A stretch of 23,018 nucleotides of DNA, taken from the NCBI GenBank assembly GCA_964200185.2, contig CAXNAD020000270.1, positions 1 through 23,018 on the forward strand, read 5' to 3'. The notes under the pieces were generated by a model. That model ran no database searches, was not told where the DNA came from, and was given only the letters and a program-made list of their open reading frames with translations. Of the stretch, positions 1 through 12,796 are shown one piece after another (position 1 is the first letter of the stretch; every line of letters starts with the position of its first letter). The position numbers and the translations under genes were made by a program. The stretch comes from Choristocarpus tenellus KU-1152. Taxonomy: Eukaryota; Phaeophyceae.

Positions 1-218
1 ATCCACATCACACACAGAAACATCATAGCACACGTCATCTAAGTTACTTTGGAACTTACATCAAGTGCGTCCCACTGTTACCTTGTGTTCCTATTTCTAT
101 TTTGTTTTTTGTCCCCATCTCTGCTCTTTTTTTCTTTATGCATAAGACCCCAGATGCACAGTAATTGTTGGTTATTATTTTTATTGATTGTCATTGTCCC
201 CTCACTGAGTACCTCTAG

Positions 219-312
219 CTCACTCTGCAATAGTGCCCCAGACGCACACTTGGATGTAGTACACCCAGAGTTAAAACCATCTACTGAAACCCTTGCCCGA
301 CAAGGTAACATT
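219..312 (+). CDS. Exon 1 (tentative), N-terminal segment
   Basis: Only one frame is open here; it reads through SAPDAHLDVVHPELKPSTET. It could start after the AG at 217-218 and end either at the strong donor GTGAGT at 313 (phase 0) or at GTAACA at 305 (phase 1). The phase 0 end joins the next exon in its phase 0 frame. No domain is recognised. The open frame extends upstream through hydrophobic, T-rich sequence that looks like intron pyrimidine tract and not like a signal peptide. It may be spurious. Confidence 0.3.
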
Positions 313-3300
313 GTGAGTATTGTGGGTCCGGTCTTCTTACTTCTATCACTTTCGTCCCTTCTGTTTTACTGCACAGACTACCAAGGAGAGCCTCTGGAGC
401 GAGGGAAGTGAGGGAAGTGCCCTTGGTGACTCACCTCCGGTTAAAGATGTACACAAGACCTACCCACTTTGCCCACCGAGGGGTGGCATTGCGAGTGTAT
501 GATGTTAAGATCAACCAAGTGGATACCCAAGCAAGGTAACAGCAAGGAACTGATCTATGATCTGTTTTACCACTGTGTAGCTGTTGCAATGTCTGCTAAT
601 TTTTTATATTGTTCACTGTTGCTGTATTAGCCATTTCCCCAAGATAAAGTGACTTGATGTGATTGGATGTATCATGCTTGGATGTGTGTTAGTGGTGCTG
701 TTGGCTAGTTCATTGCTAGAGTAAAAACAATTACCACATTTTGATCCTTATTACATTTATCTACCATCTACACATTAATCTACCATCTACACATTAATCT
801 ACCATACGAATACACAAATTAGGTAATATACTTTGAATTGGACACTCTTTGAATTGGGGTCACTTGCACAAAGAAGAGCACATACATGTTTTCAATACCT
901 TGTTAATGCATCACTACAATGGACTATCATGGATGAGTACACACTACAGTGATGTACACTACAGTGATGTACACTACAGTATGCAAACATACAATGGTAC
1001 AGTTAGTCATTACACAAGGGCATCGTCTCATTCCTAGGATTTGAACACTGGATCCAGGAAGATGAAATACTCTTACTTTGATGGTACTACCTCAGAGAGG
1101 TGAGGGAGTCTGTGCTAGTATTACAAGCAATAGACACTCTGCTTAAATTGTAGAGTGATTCACATTTCACCTTTGTCAGACTTTGTCTTGTGCAGTCCAC
1201 AAGTGTTGGAAGTGAATTCTCATTCTGCGTAGTACACTATAATGTTGGTAGTTCATGATCAATTTTATTTATCAGAGTGTGGTCCACTACCCTCTTGTGG
1301 TCCTGGTGTGTGTTTGCAGGTGTTTGGATGTGATGACCACTCTGCGACCGATTCAAGATTTCTTATTGCAACAAAAATCTCTCCCTGTGGCTGGATTACA
1401 ACAATACATAGTTGGGGCTATTGTGGGCATGTGTGAGGTGCATGGTACAGCATGACATGTTCGACAATTTTGGACTATCATTAATTACTACATTCATATG
1501 GTCACTGTCCCTTTTTCTATCCTTTCACTCTGTGTTGTGTGTGTGTGCATGTGTGTGTGAGGATTCTTTGTTTATCTAGGCTTTATGAGTGCAAAAGCAG
1601 GGGAGTGGGATTGAAACAAGAAGACTGAGAGTGTGGGGCACCATTGTTATTGCAATTGTGATGTTGCCTAAGTTGACTAAATAACTTGCAGCCAAGTACT
1701 AGCACACTAAACCCAAGGCATACTGAATAACCGGTCCAACTTGGCAGGCATCAGGTGCTCTGGAGTTTGTGATGGATCTTGTATGCCTTCTCATGGACAT
1801 AGAGGACTCCTCTGCAATGACCTTCCTAGGAGGAGAGCCTGTGATTGAGCACACTGAGGGCAAGGCTCTGTCAGCAGCGGAGAGAGATGGGAGTATGTCA
1901 GCAACAGTTAGGGAAGGCGTTGGCACAAATGCGATTGTTGGTGATTTGGATAGTGCAACAACAAAAAAGAAGGGTTTACAAGGTTTTCTATCCACATTGG
2001 TCACAGCTGCAATGAAGGCCAAGCGGAAGAGGGTGCTCCCTAATGATAATGCTGCATTTGACAAGGGCATGTCATCTCACTGTGTGGACATCAGTGAGGG
2101 AGGAATGGTGGCAACCAGTGGGGACAATGGTCACAGTCACAGTCTTGTGTCTCAATGCCTTAACCATGGGGTTTGGTCATGGATGATAGCGTTGGACCGA
2201 GAGGATCATTGTGATGAGACAACATGCATTGGTGTGGCAGTACACCCAGTGACCAATTCCAACTATGAGAATTCTCATCAGGTGCTGCGCGCTAGACTAA
2301 AAGCTTCGTTTGACTGTGGACTGACCCCCCAACATCCTCTATTGATTACAAAAATCTAGATTACCGTGTTTGAGATTACCATATTTGAGATTTGCGGTCA
2401 AGAGTGTAGATAGTGTAGATAGTGTAGACTACTCTAGACTACTCTAGACTACTCTAGACTCTTGTATCCAGACTGTGCTTTGACTAGAGATGTTATTGAA
2501 GTTAGGTTGATCAGATACTTTTAGTTCTGTCAGTGGAATAGAAAATTGGGGCAAATGATAAATCTATAGTGATGATTGTAACGGGATTTGAGTGTTAAGT
2601 AGTAGAATGAAATCAAGGGTTTGACTCTATTGACAGTTTTGTTGATATCAATTATGATCTTGGCATAAGCAAGGCTATTGAGTATGTTGGATGAGGTTAT
2701 AGTGAGAAAATATGCCTAAACCTGCTAGATTGTGCCATCCATAGTATCACTATACTTCACAGAATTTTGGTAGATGCTGGACTGAGGCTACTAGTGCTGG
2801 TCTTAGCCATGGTAGTACAGCTGAATATGAATAATAAATAATTTTTATTTGAAGTCTGAAAAAAAGAGGGTGTGATCTTTTTTTTATTTATTTATTTATT
2901 TCCTTTTTATTTTCTCAGATGTGGATGGTGCGATGCTACAATGGTGAGACCTACTGCTGTGGAGGGGTCCAGAACCTGAGCACTTGTAAGATACATCCTC
3001 TTGACAGGGTTGTGTTCACACTAGACTCCAAGACCCACACTCTGTATCTTGAAGTGAATGAGGTGAATCAAGGGGTGCTGTTCTCAGATGTGCCACCAAA
3101 TGTATACCCTGCAGTGTGCTTCTATGGTAACCACAAGCACAAGGCAGTACGTTTGATACACCTGAGGCGTGTTGATGTGGACGATGATGGTCATGATGAG
3201 AATGAAGAACAATCACAAGGGGAGAAGGAAGGGGAAGGAGAAGGAGAAGGAGAAGGAGAAGGAGAAGGAGATACAACAGTCGTACCTCAATTACCTGTGG

Positions 3301-4064
3301 CCCGGCAGGAGGAAAGGGAGGTCTTGGGGACTGAAGGTGGTGATGAGCAACACGGGATAGAGAGCCGGGGGCAGGATGCAAGCACAAGTCAAGTCACAAG
3401 TCCTCCTATCCTGACTGAGGGTGATACCGCTGCTGCTGTTGCTTGTGGGGACAAGGGTTTGGATGATGTGACTCGGGTGGTTTTGGACCGTAAGACAAGG
3501 TTGCGTCGTAAATGCAGGGCTCTAAAGGAGGAGGAAGATCTTCTGCACAAGTCGATGCAAGCTACCTTGTTAGCCTCCCCATCAGCTGCTCTGTTGTCTG
3601 CCCTCGCAGTCCTTTCTCAGTATTACACACCAAATAATGGACAGATGCAAGGAATGAGTCGCAAAGGTCTAGAAGAGGAGAATGATGGCATTGGAAGTAA
3701 ACCAAGGGTAGCACAAGCTTGTGACATTGGAGAGGATAGACCTGAAGGCATATCAGGCTTGACTGGATACCGCACTATAGGTGATCATGCCAGTTGGGGG
3801 GCTTCAGGTGGGTTTTGATTATTATGGTTTTGACTTGTTCTAAGCATAAATGTATTTGTTGTGGTGTGATATAGATTGCACTTAGTAAAGGGTTGTCCAT
3901 TTTGTTTCATGTTTGAAATAATTAATTTAACTATTTTGTATACATGGGCTCGCTCTGAGGAACAAACACTCATGCTCATCTCTTTTGTGGTGCCTGCTAC
4001 CTCTTCATGTATCACACACATGTATCACACACATGTATCACTCACATGTATCACTCACCTGTAT

Positions 4065-4138
<74 letters not shown>

Positions 4139-7100
4139 AGTAGGCCGTCTTTCCGCAGAGCTTGGAGCATCGTTGATGGTCCAGGAACAGGTTGCGGAAG
4201 CTCTTCGCAGACTTGGCAGGTTTGTTCCTTTGAAGGTACTAGTATACTTTTCCTTACAATAGTATGCGTTTCCTCCCAATAATATACTTCCTTCCAATAG
4301 TATACTTTTCCTTCCAATAATATACTTTTCCTTCCAATTGTATATTTTCCCTTCCAATAGTATACTTTTCCTTCCAATAATATACTTTTCCTTCCAATTG
4401 TATATTTTTCCTTCCAATTGTATATTTTCCCTTCCAATAGTGTACTTTTCCTTCCAATAGTATACTTTTCCTTCCAATAGTATGCAACCCTCTGCGTATG
4501 GAAGCAAATATATTTTGACAAAATCTTTGAACTGTTCCTGCTCTTCATTGTCCCCCCTTCCCTCCCCCTTCCCTCCATCCTTCATCATCTGAACATATGA
4601 CTCTACCGTGCATTCCCCTCATACTTGTGATGGTTGTGATGGTTGTGATGGTTGTGATGCTTGATGTGTAAGTGATAGGAGGGGATCTAGGCGGTTATCA
4701 CACACTGCTTCTGTGCGTAATCGGCTGTTTCATCCATACCTGTCCACGGTGACACGACTCATGTCTGTTGGTAGTATGGTCCACGATGACAGAGATGGTG
4801 ATTCCCGCCTGCTCTCTGGTTCTGGTATGAGCACTATGTCAAACAGAGGTGTTCCTGTGCCAAATGAGGGTGGTGGTTTTCAAGGCAATGATGGCTTTGG
4901 TGCATCAGCCTATCCAGTTGGACGAGACAAGGATCAAGAAATTCCATTGGAGGAAGCATTCATTATTCAACCCACAGCGGCTGTGTTCAGCAAACTACAT
5001 GCTCTCATCATCCGCTCACTCAAGCGCCTACATGTTGCACAAGACCAACACAGAACTACGCCTGGTGTTGTAGGAGGACTGTGGCCACGGGTGGAAAGTA
5101 AGGAAAGGTCAGACTCAGCTGCAAGGGCAACTTCAATGATTCTTGACCTGCTTGTGATTATGCAGAACAACTTTTCTCGACTGGTGGAGGCTCATGTGGA
5201 CCCAACAGAGGTTGGACTGATCCTGGATGTTGATAGGTTGGACAGTCCTGTTAAATTACATAGTGTTGAGGGCACCAGTGATGAGGTATCTCCTGAGAAA
5301 GATGAGGCTGGAAGGCTATTGCCGGATATACTCAGGTGTCTGCAGGGCATCATGCTGCAGGACCAGGGCAACACTAGTCTGGTGTGCACAGCAGTAGACA
5401 CGTTGTCATGTGGACTTCCTCTCCTGGTGCCACATGTGAAAGATCGCTTGCAACTTGTACTTTCCTTGTTGAGACATTTGCAGCACAGTCAACACATGGG
5501 AAAGGACTGTCATACAGTTTTTTCAGGAGAAGGGGACCATAAGGAGGGTGGTGTGGTAAAGGAGGAAGACAAAGATAAAGACAAAGACAAAGACAAAGAC
5601 AAAAGGACACCGAAAGTGTCATTTGAAAATGTGACACTCCTGCAGCATCTACTAAAACACTTTGCACAGACAGAGTGTATACTGCAGCTTCTGACTCTGT
5701 TTCTTACTGACAATACACAACACACAGCAGTGAGTGACCTACTACAGGTATTACTACTTTCCCTTGTAGAGTCTGACAAGGCCAGGTTGGAATGTGACGT
5801 GCTGGAGGACTTGGACACCACCCAGGTCTCAAAGATACATCCATTGCACAAGTCTTTGCCCATTGGCACAGAGAGGAGGAGTGATAGATGTAAGGAGGAT
5901 AGTGCTGGGGCAAACATGTGTAGGTCAAGATATGATGGAGGGGGTGAGGAGGTGATTTGGGAACCACTTGCTTGTGGGGATGTGGTCTCTGAGTTGGGGT
6001 TCACCCTCCTGGAGGAGTTTCAGCAGCACTTACTGTACCTGGTGTTGGAACGGGGGGCAGTGGAAGACAACGCTTTTGAGATTTTGGTTTGTCAGTATGG
6101 GCAGTGCCTTATGCAGGTGAGTGTACTCTTCTGACCAGAACATCATGTTTCATCATGTTTCATCATGTTTTATCATGTTTTCTGTATATTCTTGGAATGG
6201 ATGAATGATTGGTGCTCCTCATGTAGACTATTACAATGGTATGACTATTGTAATGGTATGACTATTGCAATGGTATGACTATTACAATGGTATGACTATT
6301 ACAATGGTATGACTATTACAATGGTATGACTATTGCAATGGTATGACTATTGCAATGGTATGACTATTACAATGGTATGACTATTACAATGGTATGACTA
6401 TTACAATGGTATGACTATTACAATGGTATGAGAGCATCCTCACTACAGTGTTGGGTTATCACTGTATCATTATACCTCAACACTCTTGTGCAGTGTGTAA
6501 CATTACTTTATGTAGCGTTATTGTGTTGTGACTTGTGACTTGTCACTTACCATGTTTGTGGTTCATTTTTGTGGTTCATTTTTGTGGTTCATGTGGATAT
6601 CTTTGCGTGGTTATATCCTCTTGGTTACATCCTCTTGGTTACATCCTCTTGGTTGGTGCAGGTCTGCTGCCGAGTCCTTAAGATGTACTCTGTTACTGCC
6701 AGTGGTGGTGGTGTGAGGGTGAATGCCAATGTGTGTCAGTCTCAGCTTGTGGGTGTGCTCTTGCCACCATTTTTACATGGGTTGTTCCTGTGCGCTAATC
6801 ATTCAAGGGTAGCTGAAGGCCTTCTTCCAGCTGTGGTAAGACCATTTTTTCCAAAGTACTTGTGATTGTGGTGGTAATTATGTAGTTAATTGATGTATAT
6901 ATTTGTGTGTGTGTACGTGTATAAATTACAATATTATTACTTTTATTGAGAGAAATGGAGTACTTGAGAGAGTAGTATTAATGGTTTTGTCATAATTTAT
7001 TTAAATAAAGAAAATGTGTTCATATTAATAGTAATTATAATAATAGACCAGGTTTACAATGGTAGGTTAGTTTTTGTGTGGGTTATAATGGGACACTCCA

Positions 7101-10100
7101 TTGCTTTTAAAGGTAGTATCTGTTTGGTATCAAATTCTGCATAAGATTTGGCCTGCCATTAAATAGTGAGGTAGTTGTTGATGTTATTGTGATATCTGTA
7201 AATGTGCTGTGTCTGTTCAATGCTGGTCTGTGCAGGTATGTTTAACAGAAGTGCTTTCTGCACACCTTGGTCATGGTCATGATCCATCAGACATTGCTGA
7301 GATGGCTGCTGCAGAGGCTAACCTTGAAAAGATGCAGCGCTTTTTCCTGTCAAGACCTGATGAGGGGTTGGTGCTCACACCATTTGGGTGGCATCAAGTT
7401 CCAGCATCCCTTGAGGTTGATGAGGTTTGCACTCACAATACAAAGGCATGCTAATAATGATATAATTTTCACCACACTATGTAGATGGTTGTGTAATCCA
7501 GATAAGGAGACAGAAATGATAAGATGAAGGGTGTGCTCTGATTTGTATAAAAATTAAAAGCAACACTTTTTTTATCGAATGTAATTGACACAAATATCAC
7601 AAATATCACAAATGTCCCAACCATCACAAATATCACAAATATCACAAATATCCTAAATATCACAAACATCCCAAATATCCTAAGTATCACAAATATCACA
7701 AACATCCTAAATATCCTAAATGTCCCAAATATCACAAACATCCCAAATATCCTAAGTATCACAAATATCACAAACATCCTAAATATCCTAAATGTCCCAA
7801 ATATCACAAACATGCCAAATATCCTAAATATCCCAAATATCCTAAATATCCCAAATGTCCCAAATGTCCCAAATATCACAAACATCCCAAATATCCTAAA
7901 TATCCCAAATATCCTAAATATCCCAAATATCCTAAATATCCCAAATATCCTAAATATCCCAAATATCCTAAATATCCCAAATATCCTAAATATCCTAAAT
8001 ATCCCAAATATCCTAAATGTCCCAAATGTCCTAAATATCACAAACATCCCAAATATCACAAATATCCTAAATATCCCAAATATCCTAAATGTCCTAAATG
8101 TCCCAAATATCCCAAATGTCCCAAATATTATATTCGAAAGGAAAAAACATTTCCACCATAACATCAGAAAATTGACTGCGATTTGTCATTTGAAAGTGGG
8201 ACTAGAAGATTTTGAGCTGAAATTCACTGAAAAAGTATGAAGTGGGGGGCATTTGTATCACCACATGAATTTGGTTGGAGAAGTATCTATGCGTGACTCA
8301 AGTGAGGAAAGTGAGGAAAGAGGTCAATTCTGTAAGAGAGAGAAATGGATGGGCAATCTCTTCCTTAACGGTTGAGAATTTGAAACAATGAAACAATGAA
8401 AGAAGAAGCTATCCTATTGGTGGACAAAGCCCAAGATTACATTTTTTTATTTTATTTACTGAAATATGTGATCATTGCCATGGATATTTTTACTATGTTA
8501 CCATTCCCATGGATAAATTAAAAATATGCTGAGGGTGGATTGGGTTCACAGCTTGTGATGTTGTTTGGGGAGCAGATAATTCATTTTGTGAATCGATATA
8601 ATCAGATATTTCATTATGGGAATCGATATAATCAGATAATTCATTATATGAATCGATATAATCAGATAATTCATTATGGGAATCGATATAATCAGATAAT
8701 TCACTATGTGAATCGATATCATCAGATAATTCATTATGTGAATCGATATAATCAGATAATTCATTATGTGAATCGATATCATCAGATAATTCATTATGTG
8801 AATCGATATCATCAGATAATTCATAATGTGAATCGATATCATCAGATAATTCATAATGTGAATCGATATCATCAGATAATTCATAATGTGAATCGATATC
8901 ATCAGATAATTCATAATGTGAATCGATATCATCAGATAATTCATTATGTGAATCGATATCATCAGATAATTCATTATGTGAATCGATATCATCAGATAAT
9001 TCATTATGTGAATCGATATCATCACATTTTTTTACTCGACTTGTTGCATGGCGTTGTCAATTCTCACTGTATCACTTAGTAGTTATTAATGTATGGTATG
9101 CTGCTGCAATAAATAAAATTAACATATCCCCATAGCAATCACATTTATTGCCGCATCCAACTTTGCAGTGGTTTTGTATACTGATTGTGTGTATTGCATG
9201 TGTGTGTTGCATGCATGTCACAGAGCACCTCAAGCTTGTTCTCAGTTACAGAGGATGGCCAGCTGTATACTTCTTTGACCTCAAGCAGCACTTGTGCGTT
9301 GGTGGATGTGGGTATTTCCCATGGGAAGGCTGCCTGGGAGTTCTCTCTGGAGTCAGATAGTCCAAGGTGTGCAATGTATAGTATTTTTAGCGCATAATGG
9401 AATAGTTCATCTTTGTTATGAACCCAAATCATTTAAGAGGGTTAGGGTTTTGCCCTTTTTGTCCGTTCAGGCTTGACTTAGGGTTAGGGATTTTTATGCC
9501 CTTTTTCGGTTTTCTGTGTGAACACTAACACTAACCCTAACCCTAAAATAAAATGTACTCACACAGTTACCTAAAATGAACACAGTTAGTTACCTAAATT
9601 GTATGACTCTAAAAAGGTGTGTCTGGAGCAAGGATACTGACACTAGGATATTGACACTAGGATATTAACAGTAGCTAACAAACATGGTAGCCAAAATTTA
9701 TCAAAATTGCAACATTGGATTTATGACCCCAAACGGATGCGGCCCTACCCTCTTAAATGCTTTGGGTCATGGTGAGTAGATTGTTGAACTAAAGGTGTTG
9801 TACTGTGTGAGGCGGTTGTTATTGTCGGACAATTACAAAGAATGCAAAGAATGCAAAGAATGCTCCACACTGGTAGTGAACTGCTTTTGCTCATTGATGA
9901 AGAGGTGAACCTCTGAGCAGAGTTTGATCCATTTTGGACTTACTTGGCCAATCCTCTTTCCCTTCATTGCGCCACTGTTTGTTATCATTATTATTATTAT
10001 CATTATTATTATTATCATTATTATTATTATTATTATTTTATTATTATCTTGTACTGATTCTTTTCTGTTTCTGGTTCCCACCCCCTCAATGGCAGCGATG

Positions 10101-12765
10101 AGTGCTCTGTGTTTGGAATTGCAACCAAGCCTACAAGCAGTCGATGCTACAATTCAAGTGTTTCTCTTTGGATGCGAAGGGCCTACAATGGTGTCTTGTA
10201 CAACCGGGGAAGGCAGATGGCAGGCTCGAGGAACATGCAGAAGATTCGTCCTGGAGATGTCCTCCGCTGTGAACTGGACATGGATGAAGGCACCCTGCGG
10301 TTCAGGTACTTTAGTAGTTGTACCTTGATACTAGTAGTTGTACCTTGATACTAGTAATTGTACCTTGATACTAGTGGTTGTACCTTGATACTAGTAATTG
10401 TACCTTGATACTAGTAGTTGTACCTTGATACTAGTAGTTGTACCTTGATACTAGTAATTGTACCTTGATACTAGTGGTTGTACCTTGATACTAGTAGTTG
10501 TACCTTGATACTAGTAATTGTACCTTGATACTAGTGGTTGTACCTTGATACTAGTAATTGTACCTTAGTACTAGTACCAGTCCTTGCAATAGTAGTTCCT
10601 CAACACATGTTCTGTTCTTCCGGTCCAAAATTTGAAGAATGTACTATTAATAGTAGTTACATGCTTTGAGCTTCATGTATGGGTTTGTGGATTATCTAGA
10701 GGAGTGAAGTGCTCTTTTACTCTTACTACTACTACTACTACTACTACTACTATTACTATTACTATTATTATTATTATTATTATTATGAATGTTATTATTA
10801 TGCATATTATTATTGTGAATATTATTAGTATTGACTCACTGTGTGTATGATACTTATGTGAAGGTTAAATGGTGAGGAGGAGGAGGGAGGATTTGATTAT
10901 CTTGAAGGAGAGATTTACCCTTGTGCAGGGAGTTATCGGTCAGGTGTGGTCATCAAGCTTCTCAAGGTCAGATGTTAGTGCTGCAGTTGTCGATTGTTTG
11001 TGAATAAATGTTAATGAATGTGAATGCTATTGACTCAACAAACACATCACCGGCACAAAGTAAATTTTCTGTCCATTGAGCTGTTGATGTGGGTTCTATT
11101 TGTGATTTATCTCTGCAATACTGTGTAGAGTAAGGAAGGTGTCATGTTGTCTTCTTTAGACTGATTCGCTGAATATCTCCAAATCTATTGTGCTAGGCAT
11201 GAGGGTTTCACTGAAAAGATCTGACTATCGTAGCTGATCCATGGTTGCCAGTCAGGGGAAGGAAGATGTTCTCTGAGATTTTTATTTATGTTTCCAGGGG
11301 TATTTGTGGTAAAACATAATTGGTTTTTGTACGTATTAATTTGTGTTATGGAGAACAGAGATCATACCTGGAACAGTTACACTCTTGTCTGTCCTCTGCT
11401 TGTGTTGGATGGTGTTGGATGGTGTTTTTGTGTTAAATATATTTTACCATCTTTTGGGGGAAGTAGCAACTCTATTACAACTAGTTTGTCAAGTTAGTGT
11501 GTGCCTGTTGTTTGTTTTGGTTGATTGTAGTGATCATCAATTAGTGCAGACACTGGTATTTTGTTGAGTCAATTTTATGTATATGCACAGATTTTATGTG
11601 GCAAGTATTGAGATAGACACAACTGCACCAAATAGTTTACTCTTATTTCAATACTTTTCAATATCAGAGCCTGGGTTGCTTGCTATCATACATATCCACT
11701 AGAACCCATGGCCCATCAGCCCAATAGTCACAGGCTCTCCCAGGCTCCCCCCAAGCAGTCACCTCAATCTTTGTTCTTCCCCTTCAGTCAGTTCCTTCAG
11801 TCAGTTTGACCACCCCTCTCACTTTTCTTTCTCACAGTGTATCCCAGTGTAGTAAGTTGGGAAAGACATCCAAGCAGGATTCAAACCTAACATCAGTGGC
11901 CTCTAATATGATCTTGAAACGTGTTGGCACAATTTACTTTAGTGTTATTTTGCATAGAGTGTTTGGACTCCAATTTTTTTTCATCTCCCTGATGTGTAAT
12001 GTTAATGTCTAATACAGATGGAAGTTCTGGGGGAAGCAAGTTTAGCAGGACCAGCGAGTTCACTTTGTAAGGACCAACCTGGAGTGAGTAGTGGTGACCA
12101 GCATCCCAGTGAGGTGAGGTGTCTCATGTGTTGTGTTTTGTGTTTTGTGTATTGAGTGTTTAGGGTTGTTAGATTATTTTGGTAGTGTATATAATGTTTT
12201 TATTGTTCAATACAACTACAATAACCCTCTCTGGCAACAGTTAGTCAGGCAACAGTTAGTCAGGCAACAGTTAGTCAGGCAACTCAATCTTATCATTCCT
12301 ATCCATTCAAAGATCGCATGTCAAATGGGGATACCCAAGTGAAGATGTGCATTGGACTTGCTACAAGTTGTAACCATCACCAAGCACACCTTCTGCAGGT
12401 GTATCTTCCGTGTCTTGGTGCTGCAATTTTTGGTTTGAGATGTGCTGTTGATTGGCACTCAAAATTGTTATGCAAGGGAGATGTTCTTGAAAGATCTGTT
12501 TATTATTGTTAGGTGGTAATTTTCCTCAGCTCTGTGTTAGATGCCTTTCTATCTTTTTAGGTGTAAGTTTTGTTTGACTTTATTGAAAGGAGTTCGACAT
12601 ACAGGGCATTCATTACCTAGGACTCTGCCACGATATAAAATCTATTTTGAAGTTGTTAGTTGTTGATTATTGTTGCCATGTGGTATTATGTGGTGTTATG
12701 TGGTGTTATGTGGTGTTAAGTGGTGTTCCAGTTACGGCACAGTCAAGCATGGCTGATTGGAGAGT

Positions 12766-12796
<31 letters not shown>

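Noticed and set aside
49-200. Signal peptide at the start of the first open frame (hydrophobic Leu/Phe run)
   Set aside because: The run is a T-rich intron-like tract ahead of an acceptor, its first codon is not ATG, and the frame does not clearly join the gene.
4051-4588. Minus-strand frames with Cys-Val and WKEKYTIGRK repeats
   Set aside because: Shadow of the CA microsatellite and the 20-bp minisatellite in introns 6 and 7.
5374-6004. Minus-strand frames opposite exon 8
   Set aside because: They overlap a well-supported + strand exon and contain only Ser/Leu low complexity.
7469-8240. Long open frames on both strands rich in Ile-Phe or Asn-Ile-Pro
   Set aside because: They are translations of a 9-bp minisatellite whose period leaves frames open; no start context or domain.
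8577-9024. CRISPR-like array
   Set aside because: Units are contiguous with no unique spacers, in a eukaryotic intron; it is a plain minisatellite.
8540-9079. Open frames of 159-179 codons with 10-residue repeats on both strands
   Set aside because: They come from a 30-bp tandem repeat; equal openness on both strands argues against coding.
9429-9546. True telomere end or chromosome end
   Set aside because: Only two TTAGGG units in each orientation, inside an intron and shared with a second dispersed copy; better explained by the mobile element.
11806-11930. Possible extra exon (SVSQCSKLGKTSKQDSNLTS) in intron 13
   Set aside because: The acceptor is good but no donor keeps phase 0 between exons 13 and 14; kept only as a note.
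12318-12512. Possible extra exon in intron 14 starting after CTTCTGCAG
   Set aside because: The phase-fitting donor lies right after an in-frame TAG stop.
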